This document shows, in pieces, positions 24,905 through 33,522 of a DNA stretch of 64,000 nucleotides. Origin of the DNA: JARBUG01 sp035628915 (GTDB taxonomy: Bacteria > Bacillota > Sulfobacillia > Symbiobacteriales > Symbiobacteriaceae). The stretch covers positions 6,239-70,238 of the forward strand of contig DASPIW010000006.1 of NCBI GenBank assembly GCA_035628915.1, read 5' to 3'. The notes under the pieces are model-generated. The model was not told where the DNA came from. It made no database searches and saw nothing but the letters and a program-made list of their open reading frames with translations. A program made the translations under genes and the position numbers. Every line of letters starts with the position of its first letter. The first letter of the stretch is position 1.

Positions 24905-24937
24905 GCCCCCACCAAGGTTGAACGGTGGGGGCGTTTT
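24905..24937. terminator. Hairpin between the LacI gene and the GntR operon
   Basis: GCCCCCACC and GGTGGGGGC form a nine-base-pair stem around AAGGTTGAAC, followed by GTTTTTCTT on the plus strand. Both flanking genes run leftward, so the T-run lies on the strand that carries no gene. It may still end the ten-gene operon to its right by structure alone. The strand of action is uncertain. Confidence 0.5.
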
Positions 24938-24946
24938 TCTTACCCC

Positions 24947-25996
24947 TTACGCCGGCTCTAACTGCTTGTCCTGTATCCCGTTGCATACGGCCCCGCAGCT
25001 CTGGCGAACGACGAGCTTCGGGGGCAGAATGACGGAAGTCGGACCGTTTTGCTTGCCGGTAATGAGCCCAATCAACATTTTCGCCGCTTCCAGGCCCATC
25101 TCCCGTTTGGGCTGGTGCACCGTGGTCAGCGGCACGATAAAGCTGTCTGACAGGCTGATGTTGTCGACCCCGACCACCGCCACGTCCTCGGGCACCCTGA
25201 GCCCGGCGGCCTGTACCGCCTTAACGGCGCCCAGGGCCATCAGATCGCTTGTAACGAGCATGGCGGTAGGCCGGTCAGGAAGCCGCATCAGGGATTCGGC
25301 GGCTTTGTAGCCGGCTTCCTCATGAAACCCGCTCCCCCAGTGAACGTAGCCGTTCGGTACATCAATGCCCGCTTCGGCCATGGCCTGAAGGTAGCCAGAA
25401 TGCCGCTCCCAGCTCGTGGAGTGCTGGGGGGAGCCGGTAATGCAGGCAATCTTCCGGTGCCCCAGCGACAGCAGATGCCGGGTGCCGGTCTGACCGATGG
25501 CGACGTTATCGCTGCCCACGTAATTCATCACCCCGGGGTACGGGGTCCGGTTGATGAACACATACGGCACCTTCAGGCCCTGCAGGTGGTCCAGCAGGGT
25601 AACGTCGCCGGCCAGGGCAGTGGCCACCACCAGCCCTGCTACCTGCGCCGCCTTCAGGTTCTGCAGCGCGTCGCCCACCCGGCCCGGCTCATCGCCGGTG
25701 TTGTGGATGACGACCTGATAGCCAAGGCTGGTCGCACCTTCTTCGAAGCCTACGGCCACTTCCGAGACGAACGGGTTGCGAATATCGGTCAGGATGATCC
25801 CCAGGAGGCGGCTGCGCCGGCTTCGCAGACTCTGCGCAGCGAAATTCGGCTTATAGTCGAGTTCCTGAACTGCATCCAGGACACGCTCGCGGAGCAGGTC
25901 GCTCACGCCGGCGGACTGGTTTAGTACGGCTGAGACAGTCGCAATGGAGACGCCGGCACGTTTTGCTACTTCCCGGATGGTCACTCCCGAGGTCAT
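24947..25996 (-). CDS. LacI-family transcriptional repressor
   Basis: The 349-residue protein has a LacI helix-turn-helix at the N-terminus (VTIREVAKRAGVSIATVSAVLNQSAGVSDLLRERV), a hinge helix (FAAQSLRSRRSRLLG) and a periplasmic-binding-protein-like sensor domain. It is the last gene of the operon that begins at 35112, ending 13 bases after livF starts its own neighbour boundary. The ATG at 25996 is preferred, although a GTG one codon earlier is possible. Three AAACGTTT-centred sites, the kind LacI-family proteins bind, lie near the operon promoter at 35.2-35.5 kb. This suggests feedback repression of the operon. LacI members usually sense sugars, so a role over CoA-linked acid degradation is unusual. 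Confidence 0.93.
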   Translation of the reverse strand: MTSGVTIREVAKRAGVSIATVSAVLNQSAGVSDLLRERVLDAVQELDYKPNFAAQSLRSRRSRLLGIILTDIRNPFVSEVAVGFEEGATSLGYQVVIHNTGDEPGRVGDALQNLKAAQVAGLVVATALAGDVTLLDHLQGLKVPYVFINRTPYPGVMNYVGSDNVAIGQTGTRHLLSLGHRKIACITGSPQHSTSWERHSGYLQAMAEAGIDVPNGYVHWGSGFHEEAGYKAAESLMRLPDRPTAMLVTSDLMALGAVKAVQAAGLRVPEDVAVVGVDNISLSDSFIVPLTTVHQPKREMGLEAAKMLIGLITGKQNGPTSVILPPKLVVRQSCGAVCNGIQDKQLEPA

Positions 25997-26008
25997 CACC
26001 CCCTGAAA

Positions 26009-26713
26009 CTAGAGGCCAAGGTAGGCTTCCCGAATCTGCGGGTTCGCCAGGAGCTCGCTGGCCGCACCTTCCATGACGATCCGCCCCGTTTCGAGGACGT
26101 AGCCGCGCTGGGAGATGCCGAGTGCCTCTACGAGGTTCTGTTCCACAATCAGGACGGAGACACCCTGCTTGCTGACCTTGGCCAGTTCGGTGAAAACCTG
26201 CTTCACAACGATGGGCGCCAGGCCGAGCGAAGGTTCGTCAACGATCATCAATTTAGGTTGTAGCATGAGGGCGCGGGCAATGGCAAGCATCTGCTGCTGT
26301 CCGCCGCTCATGGTGCCCGCCAGCTGCGTCTTTCGCTCAGCCAGAATCGGGAAGAGCTCCAGCATTTCGGCCAGCTTCTTGGAGCGGTCACCCCGGGCTC
26401 GGGGCGTGTAGCCCCCCAGCAGGAGGTTGTCCTCGACGGTCATCTTGTGCAGAATGCCGCGGCCCTGGGGAATGTGGGCGATGCCTAGCTGCGGAAGCAG
26501 ATGCGGCTCCACTTTGGAGATGTCCGTGCCGTCAAGGAGAATTGAACCGTTCCAGAGCGTGGCCAGGCCGGAAATCGCCCGCAGCAGGGTGGTCTTGCCG
26601 GCGCCGTTGGAGCCGACCAGCGCCACCGTCTCGCCGTCGCGCACTTCCATGGAGACCTCGTCGAGGACCTTCATGTCGCCGTAGCCGGTGGTGATTTTTT
26701 TGATCTCAAGCAT
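26009..26713 (-). CDS. livF: Branched-chain amino acid-type ABC transporter ATPase, LivF
   Basis: This is one of two ATPases of a Liv-type importer. The 234-residue protein has Walker A GSNGAGKTTLL, the ABC signature TMSGGQQQMLAIARAL and Walker B LMIVDEPSLGLAP. I start it at ATG 26713 because GGGAGGGAC lies upstream and the family begins with LEIKKITTGYGDMKVL. It overlaps livG by eight bases. The association with acyl-CoA enzymes suggests that the transported ligand is an organic acid or short-chain carboxylate rather than leucine. That is inference, as Liv systems are known to carry such ligands. Confidence 0.95.
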   Translation of the reverse strand: MLEIKKITTGYGDMKVLDEVSMEVRDGETVALVGSNGAGKTTLLRAISGLATLWNGSILLDGTDISKVEPHLLPQLGIAHIPQGRGILHKMTVEDNLLLGGYTPRARGDRSKKLAEMLELFPILAERKTQLAGTMSGGQQQMLAIARALMLQPKLMIVDEPSLGLAPIVVKQVFTELAKVSKQGVSVLIVEQNLVEALGISQRGYVLETGRIVMEGAASELLANPQIREAYLGL

Positions 26714-27434
26714 GGTTGTGTCCCTCCCCCAGGTAGGCAGTGACCACTTTGGGATCGCGCAGGACGTCCCGGGGGGCGCCCTCCGCCAGCAGTTCACCCT
26801 GGTTCAGAACGATGGCCCGGGTACAGAGCGAAACAACCGCCTTCATCACGTGTTCAATGAAGATGACCGTCACGCCGGTGGCGTGAATCTTCTTCACCAA
26901 TTCCACACCGGCTTCCATTTCGCTGGGGTTCAGGCCGGCCATGGATTCGTCCAGCATGAGCAGCTTCGGCTTGAGCGCCAGCGCCCGGGCCAGGTCCAGC
27001 CGCCGCCGGGTTTCGACCGGCAGGCTGCCGGCCCGGAAGTTCTTGACCCGGGTCAGGCCCGTGAAATGGACGATCTCTTCCGCCGCCTTGTGGGCCCGGC
27101 TCACGAGGCCGTCGTGCAGCAGGGCGCCGATCATGACGTTCTCCAGCACGCTCATGTCCAGGAAAGGCCGGGAGGACTGGAACGTACGCCCGATGCCCAG
27201 CTTGGCCCGGTCAGGGGCAGGCAGCTGGCTGATGTCCTTGCCGCCGACCAGGACCTGCCCGGAAGTCGGGGTGTAGGTGCCGGCAACCAGGTTGACGGTC
27301 GTGGACTTGCCGGAACCGTTGGGACCGATCAGGCCAAGGATTTCGCCTTCCCGGACCTGCATGGAAAAGTCCCGCACGGCGTGAATGCCGCCGAACCGCT
27401 TGTTCAGGTTCTTCAGTTCAAGGACTACGCTCAC
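26706..27434 (-). CDS. livG: Branched-chain amino acid-type ABC transporter ATPase, LivG
   Basis: This is the second ATPase of the Liv importer. It has 242 residues from the GTG at 27434, which has GAGGTGA upstream and overlaps the livM stop as GTGA. It carries Walker A GPNGSGKSTTVNLVAGTYTP, the LivG-type signature region PVETRRRLDLARALALKPKL, Walker B LLMLDESMAGLNPSE and the switch His in VIFIEHVMKAV. The signature is degenerate relative to LSGGQ, as often in LivG proteins. Its tight overlaps with livM and livF indicate coupled translation of the complex. Confidence 0.95.
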   Translation of the reverse strand: MSVVLELKNLNKRFGGIHAVRDFSMQVREGEILGLIGPNGSGKSTTVNLVAGTYTPTSGQVLVGGKDISQLPAPDRAKLGIGRTFQSSRPFLDMSVLENVMIGALLHDGLVSRAHKAAEEIVHFTGLTRVKNFRAGSLPVETRRRLDLARALALKPKLLMLDESMAGLNPSEMEAGVELVKKIHATGVTVIFIEHVMKAVVSLCTRAIVLNQGELLAEGAPRDVLRDPKVVTAYLGEGHNHA

Positions 27435-28435
27435 CGTGAGGTCACCTCCGTCGCTGGTTCGGTCGGCTTCTCCGACTTCTTCGGCCACTTGATCAGATCG
27501 ACGAGGGAGATCAGGCCCGCGGGACGGGTGAGGACGATGATCATAAGCAGGGCGCCATAGAGGGTCAGAGAGGTGCCGGTACGGGTTGCACCCAGCCAGG
27601 CGTTAGTCACTTCGGTCAGACCGGTGACGACCGCGGCGCCGACGATGGGGCCGCCCAGGGTGCCGACGCCGCCGACGATGGCGACCAGGGCGATCTGGGT
27701 TGACATGGTGGTAGAAGCGACGGAACCCGGATCGACAAAGCCGATGATGCAGGCGTAAATGGCGCCCAGCAGGCCGGTGAGGCCGGCGGAGATCATCAGG
27801 GCCGTCAGCTTGACGTTGCCGGTTTTGACGCCGAGCGATTCGGCTGCATCCTGGTCGTCACGGATGGCCTGCAGGTACATGCCGATGCGCGAGGTGGTAA
27901 TCACCTTGCCCAGGACGTAGAAGAGCACCAGAACGGCCAGCATGATCCAGTAGTACGAAGCCTTGCTGTCAAACTGCAGGTTCCACGGCTGCTCGCCGCG
28001 ATACGGGATGTTCAGGCCGTTCGCGCCGCCCGTGAAGTTACCGTAGTGCAGCAGCAGAATCCGGAGGATTTCGCCGAAAGCGATGGTCGACAGCGTAAAG
28101 TACGGGCCACGGAGCCGGAAGCACGGGTAGCCGATGATTACCGAGGCCGCCACAGCGAGCACGGCGCCCACGAACATGCCAACCAGGGGCGTAACGTGGT
28201 AGCGGGTGAACAGGATGATCGTGGTGTATGCGCCGATCGCCAGGAAGACCGCGTGGCCGAGGGACAACTGCGCTGCGTAGCCACCGATGAAGTTCCAGGC
28301 GATACCCAGGGCGCTGAACAAGAAGATCATGGTCAGAACGTTGAGCAAATACTGCTGATCCGTAAAGAGCGGAACGGACGCCGCAGCGGCCAGGAGGACA
28401 GCGACGACCCCCAACTTACCATAGCGTGCGAGCAT
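27431..28435 (-). CDS. livM: Branched-chain amino acid-type ABC transporter permease, LivM
   Basis: This is one of two permeases of the Liv importer. The 334-residue protein has about nine to ten hydrophobic segments, including AWNFIGGYAAQLSLGHAVFLAIGAYT and the conserved RGPYFTLSTIAFGEILRILL. The ATPase-contact loop includes RDDQDAAESLGVKTGNVKL. A GGAGGACAG site precedes the ATG at 28435, which follows the livH stop directly (TAAATG). The length is normal. Nothing in it specifies the ligand. Confidence 0.95.
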   Translation of the reverse strand: MLARYGKLGVVAVLLAAAASVPLFTDQQYLLNVLTMIFLFSALGIAWNFIGGYAAQLSLGHAVFLAIGAYTTIILFTRYHVTPLVGMFVGAVLAVAASVIIGYPCFRLRGPYFTLSTIAFGEILRILLLHYGNFTGGANGLNIPYRGEQPWNLQFDSKASYYWIMLAVLVLFYVLGKVITTSRIGMYLQAIRDDQDAAESLGVKTGNVKLTALMISAGLTGLLGAIYACIIGFVDPGSVASTTMSTQIALVAIVGGVGTLGGPIVGAAVVTGLTEVTNAWLGATRTGTSLTLYGALLMIIVLTRPAGLISLVDLIKWPKKSEKPTEPATEVTSR

Positions 28436-29302
28436 TTACGCTGTCCTCCTTCCGAAGAGACCGTTGGGCCGCAGGAACAAGACGAGAATAAAGATGACGA
28501 AGACGCCCAGCTGCGCGAGGTCCATGGCCAGATAGACGCTGGAGAGCGCTTCCACGATGCCGATCAAGAGGCCGCCGATCATGGCGCCGTATACGTCGCC
28601 CATGCCGCCAAGCACGACCACGACGAAGGCGGTGTTGGAGAAAAGCTGGCCGACATGCGGATACACATAGAACAGCGGGGACATCAGCAGACCGGCCGCA
28701 CCGGCCAGGGCGATGCCGATGGCGAAGGCGATGGCGAAAGTCCGGCGGGGGTTGATGCCGAGCAGGGTGGCGATTTCGCGGCTTTCAGCAGTCGCCCGCA
28801 TGGCCCGGCCCATCTCGGTCTTGTTAATGACGATGTTCAGCGCCCAGACCATGGCGGCAGCCACGCAGAAGGCGATGACGCGGGCGACGGGAATCGAGAA
28901 GCCGCCGAAGTTCCAGGCCGCCTGCTTGATGGTGTTTGGGATGGAGTGGTAATCCGGGCCCCAGATCATGATCGCACCGTTGATCAGGAAGATCGAAAGG
29001 CCCAGGGTAAGCAGGATCTGGTAGATATCCGGCTTGCCAATGACCCGGTTGATCAGCCCACGGAAGATCCCGTAGCCGATCAGGAAGCAGAGAGGCGTAA
29101 CGACAAAGAACAGCGGGTAGATGCCCAGGCCCAGCCACTGATTGAGCAGGTAGGTCAGAAACATGCCCACCATCAATAACTCGCCCTGAGCAAAGTTCAC
29201 GATGCCCATGACGCCGAAGATGAGGGTCAGACCAACCGCCACCAGGGCATAGATGCCACCGATCATAAGCCCGTTAATGATCGATTGCACCATCATTACC
29301 AC
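28436..29302 (-). CDS. livH: Branched-chain amino acid-type ABC transporter permease, LivH
   Basis: This is the partner permease of LivM. The protein opens with SIINGLMIGGIYALVAVGLTLIFGVMGIVNFAQGELLM, as LivH proteins do, and has about eight hydrophobic segments in 288 residues. The contact loop reads MRATAESREIATLLGINPRR. I use the GTG at 29302 because AAAGGGGG is seven bases upstream. The ATG two codons later is a close alternative. A hairpin (29329-29354) separates it from the binding-protein gene, which may lower permease expression relative to the binding protein. Confidence 0.94.
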   Translation of the reverse strand: MVMMVQSIINGLMIGGIYALVAVGLTLIFGVMGIVNFAQGELLMVGMFLTYLLNQWLGLGIYPLFFVVTPLCFLIGYGIFRGLINRVIGKPDIYQILLTLGLSIFLINGAIMIWGPDYHSIPNTIKQAAWNFGGFSIPVARVIAFCVAAAMVWALNIVINKTEMGRAMRATAESREIATLLGINPRRTFAIAFAIGIALAGAAGLLMSPLFYVYPHVGQLFSNTAFVVVVLGGMGDVYGAMIGGLLIGIVEALSSVYLAMDLAQLGVFVIFILVLFLRPNGLFGRRTA

Positions 29303-29328
29303 ATTGTTACCCCCTTTGAGATGAGAAA

Positions 29329-29354
29329 GGGGACGTCGATGGTCCGGCGTCCCC
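29329..29354 (-). other. Intercistronic hairpin between the Liv binding-protein gene and livH
   Basis: GGGGACG and CGTCCCC form a seven-base-pair stem followed on the minus strand by CTTTCTC. Such elements between the binding-protein gene and permease genes often cause partial termination or mRNA stabilisation. Confidence 0.5.
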
Positions 29355-29382
29355 CTGTTCCACATCGGACAGCGGTCTTCCC

Positions 29383-30657
29383 TTACTTCTTGATGCTCAG
29401 CTCCACCTTGGCGGTGGCGTCAGCGGCGGGGTAGATCGTGCGGGGCTTGCCGCCCTGCCACTGGATCATGACCGGGTGCACGCTGGCGTTCCAGCCCTTG
29501 TCGTCGAACTTCGCCTTGCCAGGCTGGAAGAAGCCGCCGAAGGTGGTGCCGCCGAACTCGGTGGCTGCGAGGTAGTCCCGGATCTTGGTGGGGTCGGCGC
29601 TGGCGGTCTTCTCCATGGCCTCGGCGACCATGCGGACGTAAGCGTACTCAGGGCCGGCATGCTCGGTCATGAAGTAGCCGTACTTGTCCTCGAAGCGCTT
29701 CGTGGCCGCAGCCAGCTCGGGCACGCTGGAGATGTTCTTGGAGTCCCAGTTCCAGGAGCCGACGGAGATCAGGCCGTTGACGGCATCGCCCATTTCCTTG
29801 CCGATGGTGGGCCACAGGAAGCCGGCGCCGCCGCCGATGACCAGCGGGCTGATGTTGAACTGCTTCATCGTGTTGATGATCAGCTTCGCATCGTTGGTGT
29901 AGGAGACCGGGAAGAGCACGTCAGCCTTCGCGTTCTTGATGGCGGTGACGAGCGAGGAAGCGTCGGTGAAGCCGGCCGGGTAGGACTGGTAGAGAACGAC
30001 GTTCAGGCCGGCGTTCTTGGCAATGTCCATGGAGCCCTTGGAGGTGGACTCGCCGTAGGCCGAGTTCTCGTAGACAATGGCTACGTTTTTGAGGCCGAGG
30101 TTGAACTCCTTGTTCAGGTAGCCGAGGAACTCAACCTGGGTCTGACCGAACATGCTGCCCTTCGGGGTGCCCTGGAAGACGTACTTGTAGCCCTGCTTGG
30201 TAATGTCATCGCTGATGGCGTTGACCAGGATGGGAATCCGGTTCTTCTCGAGCAGCGGAATGATCGAGAGGGTAATGTTGGAGAAGCCCGGGCCGATGCC
30301 GGCGACGACCTTCTCGGTGGAGAGGGTGCGCTCGACGACAGAAACGGCGTCCTTGGGGTCGCTGGTGGTGTCGGTGACCACGAGGCTCAGCTTCGCACCG
30401 CCCAGCGCCTTGATGCCACCGGCGTTGTTGACGTCTTCGATGGCCAGCTTGACGCCGTCGAGGTCCTGCTTGCCGGCGTCAGCATTGCTGCCGGAGAGCG
30501 GGTTGAAGAATGCGATCTTGATCTCCTTGGGCGCGTCAGCCTTGTCGGAGGAACCGGCAGCCGGAGCGGCTTCCTTCTTGGCCCCGCCGCAGCCAGCGAC
30601 CAGGGCTACTGCGAGGATCGATGCCACGAATGCAGCGAACGCACGTTTCTGAGTCAT
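29383..30657 (-). CDS. Liv-type extracellular substrate-binding lipoprotein
   Basis: This lipoprotein delivers ligand to the Liv permease. The 424 residues start with a signal sequence ending in the lipobox LVAGC (Cys23). A short Ala/Pro linker follows, then the Peripla_BP_6 fold, beginning EIKIAFFNPLSGSNADAGKQDLDGVKLAIEDVNNAGGI. An 81-type hinge region (VAIVYENSAYGESTSKG) and AEHAGPEYAYVRMVAEAMEK follow. It is longer than E. coli LivJ/LivK (about 370), in line with Gram-positive members for organic ligands. GGAGGGG precedes the ATG. The neighbouring CoA-transferase and beta-oxidation genes suggest that it binds a carboxylic acid. Confidence 0.93.
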   Translation of the reverse strand: MTQKRAFAAFVASILAVALVAGCGGAKKEAAPAAGSSDKADAPKEIKIAFFNPLSGSNADAGKQDLDGVKLAIEDVNNAGGIKALGGAKLSLVVTDTTSDPKDAVSVVERTLSTEKVVAGIGPGFSNITLSIIPLLEKNRIPILVNAISDDITKQGYKYVFQGTPKGSMFGQTQVEFLGYLNKEFNLGLKNVAIVYENSAYGESTSKGSMDIAKNAGLNVVLYQSYPAGFTDASSLVTAIKNAKADVLFPVSYTNDAKLIINTMKQFNISPLVIGGGAGFLWPTIGKEMGDAVNGLISVGSWNWDSKNISSVPELAAATKRFEDKYGYFMTEHAGPEYAYVRMVAEAMEKTASADPTKIRDYLAATEFGGTTFGGFFQPGKAKFDDKGWNASVHPVMIQWQGGKPRTIYPAADATAKVELSIKK

Positions 30658-30707
30658 GCCTCTACCCCTCCATGTGGTATATGTGTGCTATCGGTGCCCT
30701 TACACCG

Positions 30708-31556
30708 TTAGTACTGATAGAAGCCACGACCGGACTTCCGGCCGAGGTATCCCCCTTCGACCATCTTCTTGAGCAGCGGGCAGGGGCGGTACTTTTCCTC
30801 TTTGAGTTGCTCGAAGAGGCCCTGCATGGTGTTGTAGGTGACATCCAGGCCAGTGAAGTCGGCCAGCTCCAGCGGGCCCATGGGGTGGTTGCAGCCCAGC
30901 TTCATGGCGGTGTCCACGTCTTCGGGCTTCGCACCTTCCTGCACCAGGAAGATCGCCTCGTTCATCATCGGAACGAGCAGCCGGTTGACGACGAAGCCGG
31001 GATGGTCGGGCGCATTCACGGGCGTCTTGCCAAAGCTCTGGGCCAGGGCCCAGACGGTCTGGTAGGTCTCGTCGGAGGTGCCAAGGCCCCGGATGACCTC
31101 GACCAGCTTCATGACCGGCGCCGGATAGAAGAAGTGCATGCCGATCACCTTGTCCGCCCGCTTGGCGGCAGCGCCCAACCGGGTCAGGGAAAGGCCCGAG
31201 GTGTTGGAGACCAGCACGGTCTCCGGGCCCGTGACCTGGCCCAGCTCCTCGAAAACCTTGATCTTCAGGTCGATCAGTTCGGGTACCGCTTCGATGACGA
31301 CATCCTTGCCGTTCGCATCGGCGAGGGCACCGGCGCCCTGGAGGCGGGACATGAGCTCGGCCTTGGCTTCAGCCGTGAGCTTGCCCTTCTCCACGCTCTT
31401 CTGGAAGCGGCCTTCGATGGCGGCCAGCCCCTTCTGGAGGGCGGCCGGGAAGACATCGATCAGAGTAACGTCGTATCCGGCGGTCAGGGCGACCTGAGCG
31501 ATGCCGTTGCCCATGAGGCCGGCGCCGATTACGGCGATGGTTTTGATGTCAGGCAT
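30708..31556 (-). CDS. hbd: 3-hydroxyacyl-CoA (3-hydroxybutyryl-CoA) dehydrogenase
   Basis: This enzyme oxidises 3-hydroxyacyl-CoA to 3-ketoacyl-CoA with NAD(P), or runs in reverse. The 282-residue protein has the dinucleotide fold IAVIGAGLMGNGIAQVA, VIEAVPELIDLK, and the substrate/catalytic segment MHFFYPAPVMKLVEVI, where the catalytic His sits. DHPGFVVNRLLVPMMNEA and GPLELADFTGLDVT follow. The length is normal. It lies 12 bases downstream of the thiolase gene. With thiolase and CoA-transferase it forms the last steps of short-chain acyl-CoA breakdown to acetyl-CoA. Confidence 0.94.
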   Translation of the reverse strand: MPDIKTIAVIGAGLMGNGIAQVALTAGYDVTLIDVFPAALQKGLAAIEGRFQKSVEKGKLTAEAKAELMSRLQGAGALADANGKDVVIEAVPELIDLKIKVFEELGQVTGPETVLVSNTSGLSLTRLGAAAKRADKVIGMHFFYPAPVMKLVEVIRGLGTSDETYQTVWALAQSFGKTPVNAPDHPGFVVNRLLVPMMNEAIFLVQEGAKPEDVDTAMKLGCNHPMGPLELADFTGLDVTYNTMQGLFEQLKEEKYRPCPLLKKMVEGGYLGRKSGRGFYQY

Positions 31557-31568
31557 GTTTTCAGCCTC

Positions 31569-32735
31569 CTAGCGGGCGTTTTCGAGCAGGACAGCCATGC
31601 CCTGGCCGCTGCCGATGCACATGGTGGCGATGCCGTACTTGACACCGCGGCGGGCCATTTCGTTCATGAGCTTGATCATGATGACCACGCCTGTCGCGCC
31701 CACGGCATGACCCTGCGCCACGGCGCCGCCGTTGACGTTGACGATCGCCGGATCGAGGCCGAGTTCCCGAATGCCGTACACAAGCTGCACCGCAAAGGCC
31801 TCGTTGATCTCGATCAGGCCGATGTCGGAGAGCTTCAGGCCGGTCTTCTTCAGCAGCTTCTGGGTGGCCGGAACCGGGCCGATGCCGAAGAGGGTGGGCT
31901 CGACGCCGGCTGACTCCCAGCCCCGGATGTAGGCCTGGGGCTTCAGGCCCAGCTTGGCGGCCGTATCGGCGGCGGTGACCACGCAGGCGGCGGCGCCGTC
32001 GTTGATGCCCGAGCTGTTGCCGGCGGTGACGGAGCCATCCTTCGTGAAGGCGGGCCGCAGCTTGGCGAGAGACTCGATGGTGGTCTCGGGGCGGTTGTGC
32101 TCGTCGGTATCGAACACCTTCACGCCGCCCTTGACGGGAATCTCCACCGGGAAGATCTCGTCCTTGAACTTGCCTTCGGTCTGGGCCTTGGCGAAGCGGC
32201 TCTGGGAGACATAGGCCCACTCGTCCTGAGCCTCGCGGCTGATACCGTAGGTGGTGGCCATTTTCTCAGCCATCAGACCGGCGTCGCCGAGAATGTGGTC
32301 AGCGAGGAAGTCGTACATGGTGGCGTTGCCGTGGCGGTAGCCGGTGCGGGCGCCTTCCAGGACGTACGGGCTCTGGCTCATGCACTCCATGCCGCCGGCG
32401 ACAATCACTTCGCGCTCACCCAGGAGAATGTCCTGTGCAGCAGCGATAACGGCCCGCATGCCGGAAGCGCAGTTCATGTTGATGGTGTACGAATCCTGCT
32501 CAATCGGCCAGCCGGCCTTCATCTGCACCCGGCGGGCGGGATTGCCGCCGCGGGTCAGCTGGATATTCTCACCGAGAACGACCCGCTCCACCTGCTCGGG
32601 GGTAAGGCCGGCCCGCTTGATGGTCTCCTTGATGGCGAGGGCGCCCAGTTCGATGGCTCCGACGCCGCTGAGCGAACCCTGGTACTTGCCGATCGCGGTA
32701 CGCGTTGCTGCAGAAATGACGATCTCCTTCAACAT
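31569..32735 (-). CDS. Acetyl-CoA acetyltransferase (thiolase)
   Basis: Thiolase cleaves 3-ketoacyl-CoA with CoA to acetyl-CoA and a shortened acyl-CoA. The 388-residue protein is complete. The acyl-accepting Cys89 is in NMNCASGMRA, the catalytic His is in AQGHAVGATG, and the second cysteine is in CIGSGQGMA. NEAFAVQ provides the usual Asn. Length and motifs fit acetoacetyl-CoA thiolase, but longer-chain specificity cannot be excluded. GAGGAGG precedes the ATG at 32735. It sits between an SDR reductase and the hydroxyacyl-CoA dehydrogenase in the same operon. Confidence 0.95.
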   Translation of the reverse strand: MLKEIVISAATRTAIGKYQGSLSGVGAIELGALAIKETIKRAGLTPEQVERVVLGENIQLTRGGNPARRVQMKAGWPIEQDSYTINMNCASGMRAVIAAAQDILLGEREVIVAGGMECMSQSPYVLEGARTGYRHGNATMYDFLADHILGDAGLMAEKMATTYGISREAQDEWAYVSQSRFAKAQTEGKFKDEIFPVEIPVKGGVKVFDTDEHNRPETTIESLAKLRPAFTKDGSVTAGNSSGINDGAAACVVTAADTAAKLGLKPQAYIRGWESAGVEPTLFGIGPVPATQKLLKKTGLKLSDIGLIEINEAFAVQLVYGIRELGLDPAIVNVNGGAVAQGHAVGATGVVIMIKLMNEMARRGVKYGIATMCIGSGQGMAVLLENAR

Positions 32736-32761
32736 GAGTCCCTCCTCGGAAAACTACTTAT

Positions 32762-33499
32762 CTAAAGCACGAACCCGCCGCCGACGTTGATCACTTCGCC
32801 GTTGACATAACCGGCTTCTTCGGAGGCCAGGAAGGCCACCACGGCGGCGACTTCTTCCGGCTTGCCGGCCCGGCCGGCCGGGATCTTTTCCATCATGGTG
32901 TTCCAGACTTTCTCCGGAACGCCGCGGGTCATATCGGTGTCGACGAAGCCCGGGCAGATTGCGTTGGCGGTAACACCCTTACGAGCCAGTTCACGGGCGG
33001 CCGTCTTGGTGAGGCCGACCACGCCCGCCTTGGATGCGGCGTAGTTCGCCTGGCCGACGTTGCCCAGCCAGCTGGCCGAGGCGATGTTGACGATGCGCCC
33101 GTAGCCCTTCTCCCGCATATAGGTGCCTGCGTACCGGGTGGTGTACATCGTGCCGGTCAGATTGACCTTCAGCACGAGATCCCACTGTTCGTCGGTCATT
33201 TTGTGAAGCATGGTGTCCCGGTTGATGCCGGCCACGTTGACCAGAATCTCGAGGCCGCCGAAGGCAGTGATCGCCTTCTGGCAGAGCCGTTCCGCCTCTT
33301 CCTTCTCGGCGATGTTGGTCTTTACCGCTTCACACTTGCGGCCCAGGGCCCGGATCATTTCAGCCGTCTCTTCTAACTGCTCGGTGAGCAGGTCACCAAT
33401 AACCACGTCGGCGCCTTCCTGTGCCAGCTTCAGAGCGATGGCACGTCCGATGCCCCTGGCTGCGCCGGTCACGACCGCACGCTTGCCTTCCAGCCTCAC
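32762..33499 (-). CDS. Short-chain dehydrogenase/reductase, FabG/PhaB-like
   Basis: This is a 245-residue classical SDR. The cofactor motif is GAARGIGRAI, the catalytic Ser is in NIASASWLGNVG, Tyr-Lys is in YAASKAG, and NVAGINRDTMLHKM is typical of FabG and acetoacetyl-CoA reductases. In this operon it most likely interconverts 3-ketoacyl-CoA and 3-hydroxyacyl-CoA, possibly of the opposite stereochemistry to the Hbd-type enzyme. That would let both hydroxy enantiomers be used. It starts at GTG 33499 with GGGAGG upstream and lies between the CoA-transferase and thiolase genes. Confidence 0.92.
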   Translation of the reverse strand: MRLEGKRAVVTGAARGIGRAIALKLAQEGADVVIGDLLTEQLEETAEMIRALGRKCEAVKTNIAEKEEAERLCQKAITAFGGLEILVNVAGINRDTMLHKMTDEQWDLVLKVNLTGTMYTTRYAGTYMREKGYGRIVNIASASWLGNVGQANYAASKAGVVGLTKTAARELARKGVTANAICPGFVDTDMTRGVPEKVWNTMMEKIPAGRAGKPEEVAAVVAFLASEEAGYVNGEVINVGGGFVL

Positions 33500-33522
33500 G
33501 TCGATTACCTCCCGACTTACTC

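Noticed and set aside
29476..30711. 411-codon open frame on the plus strand
   Set aside because: It is opposite the Liv binding-protein gene with its lipobox. Shadow frame.
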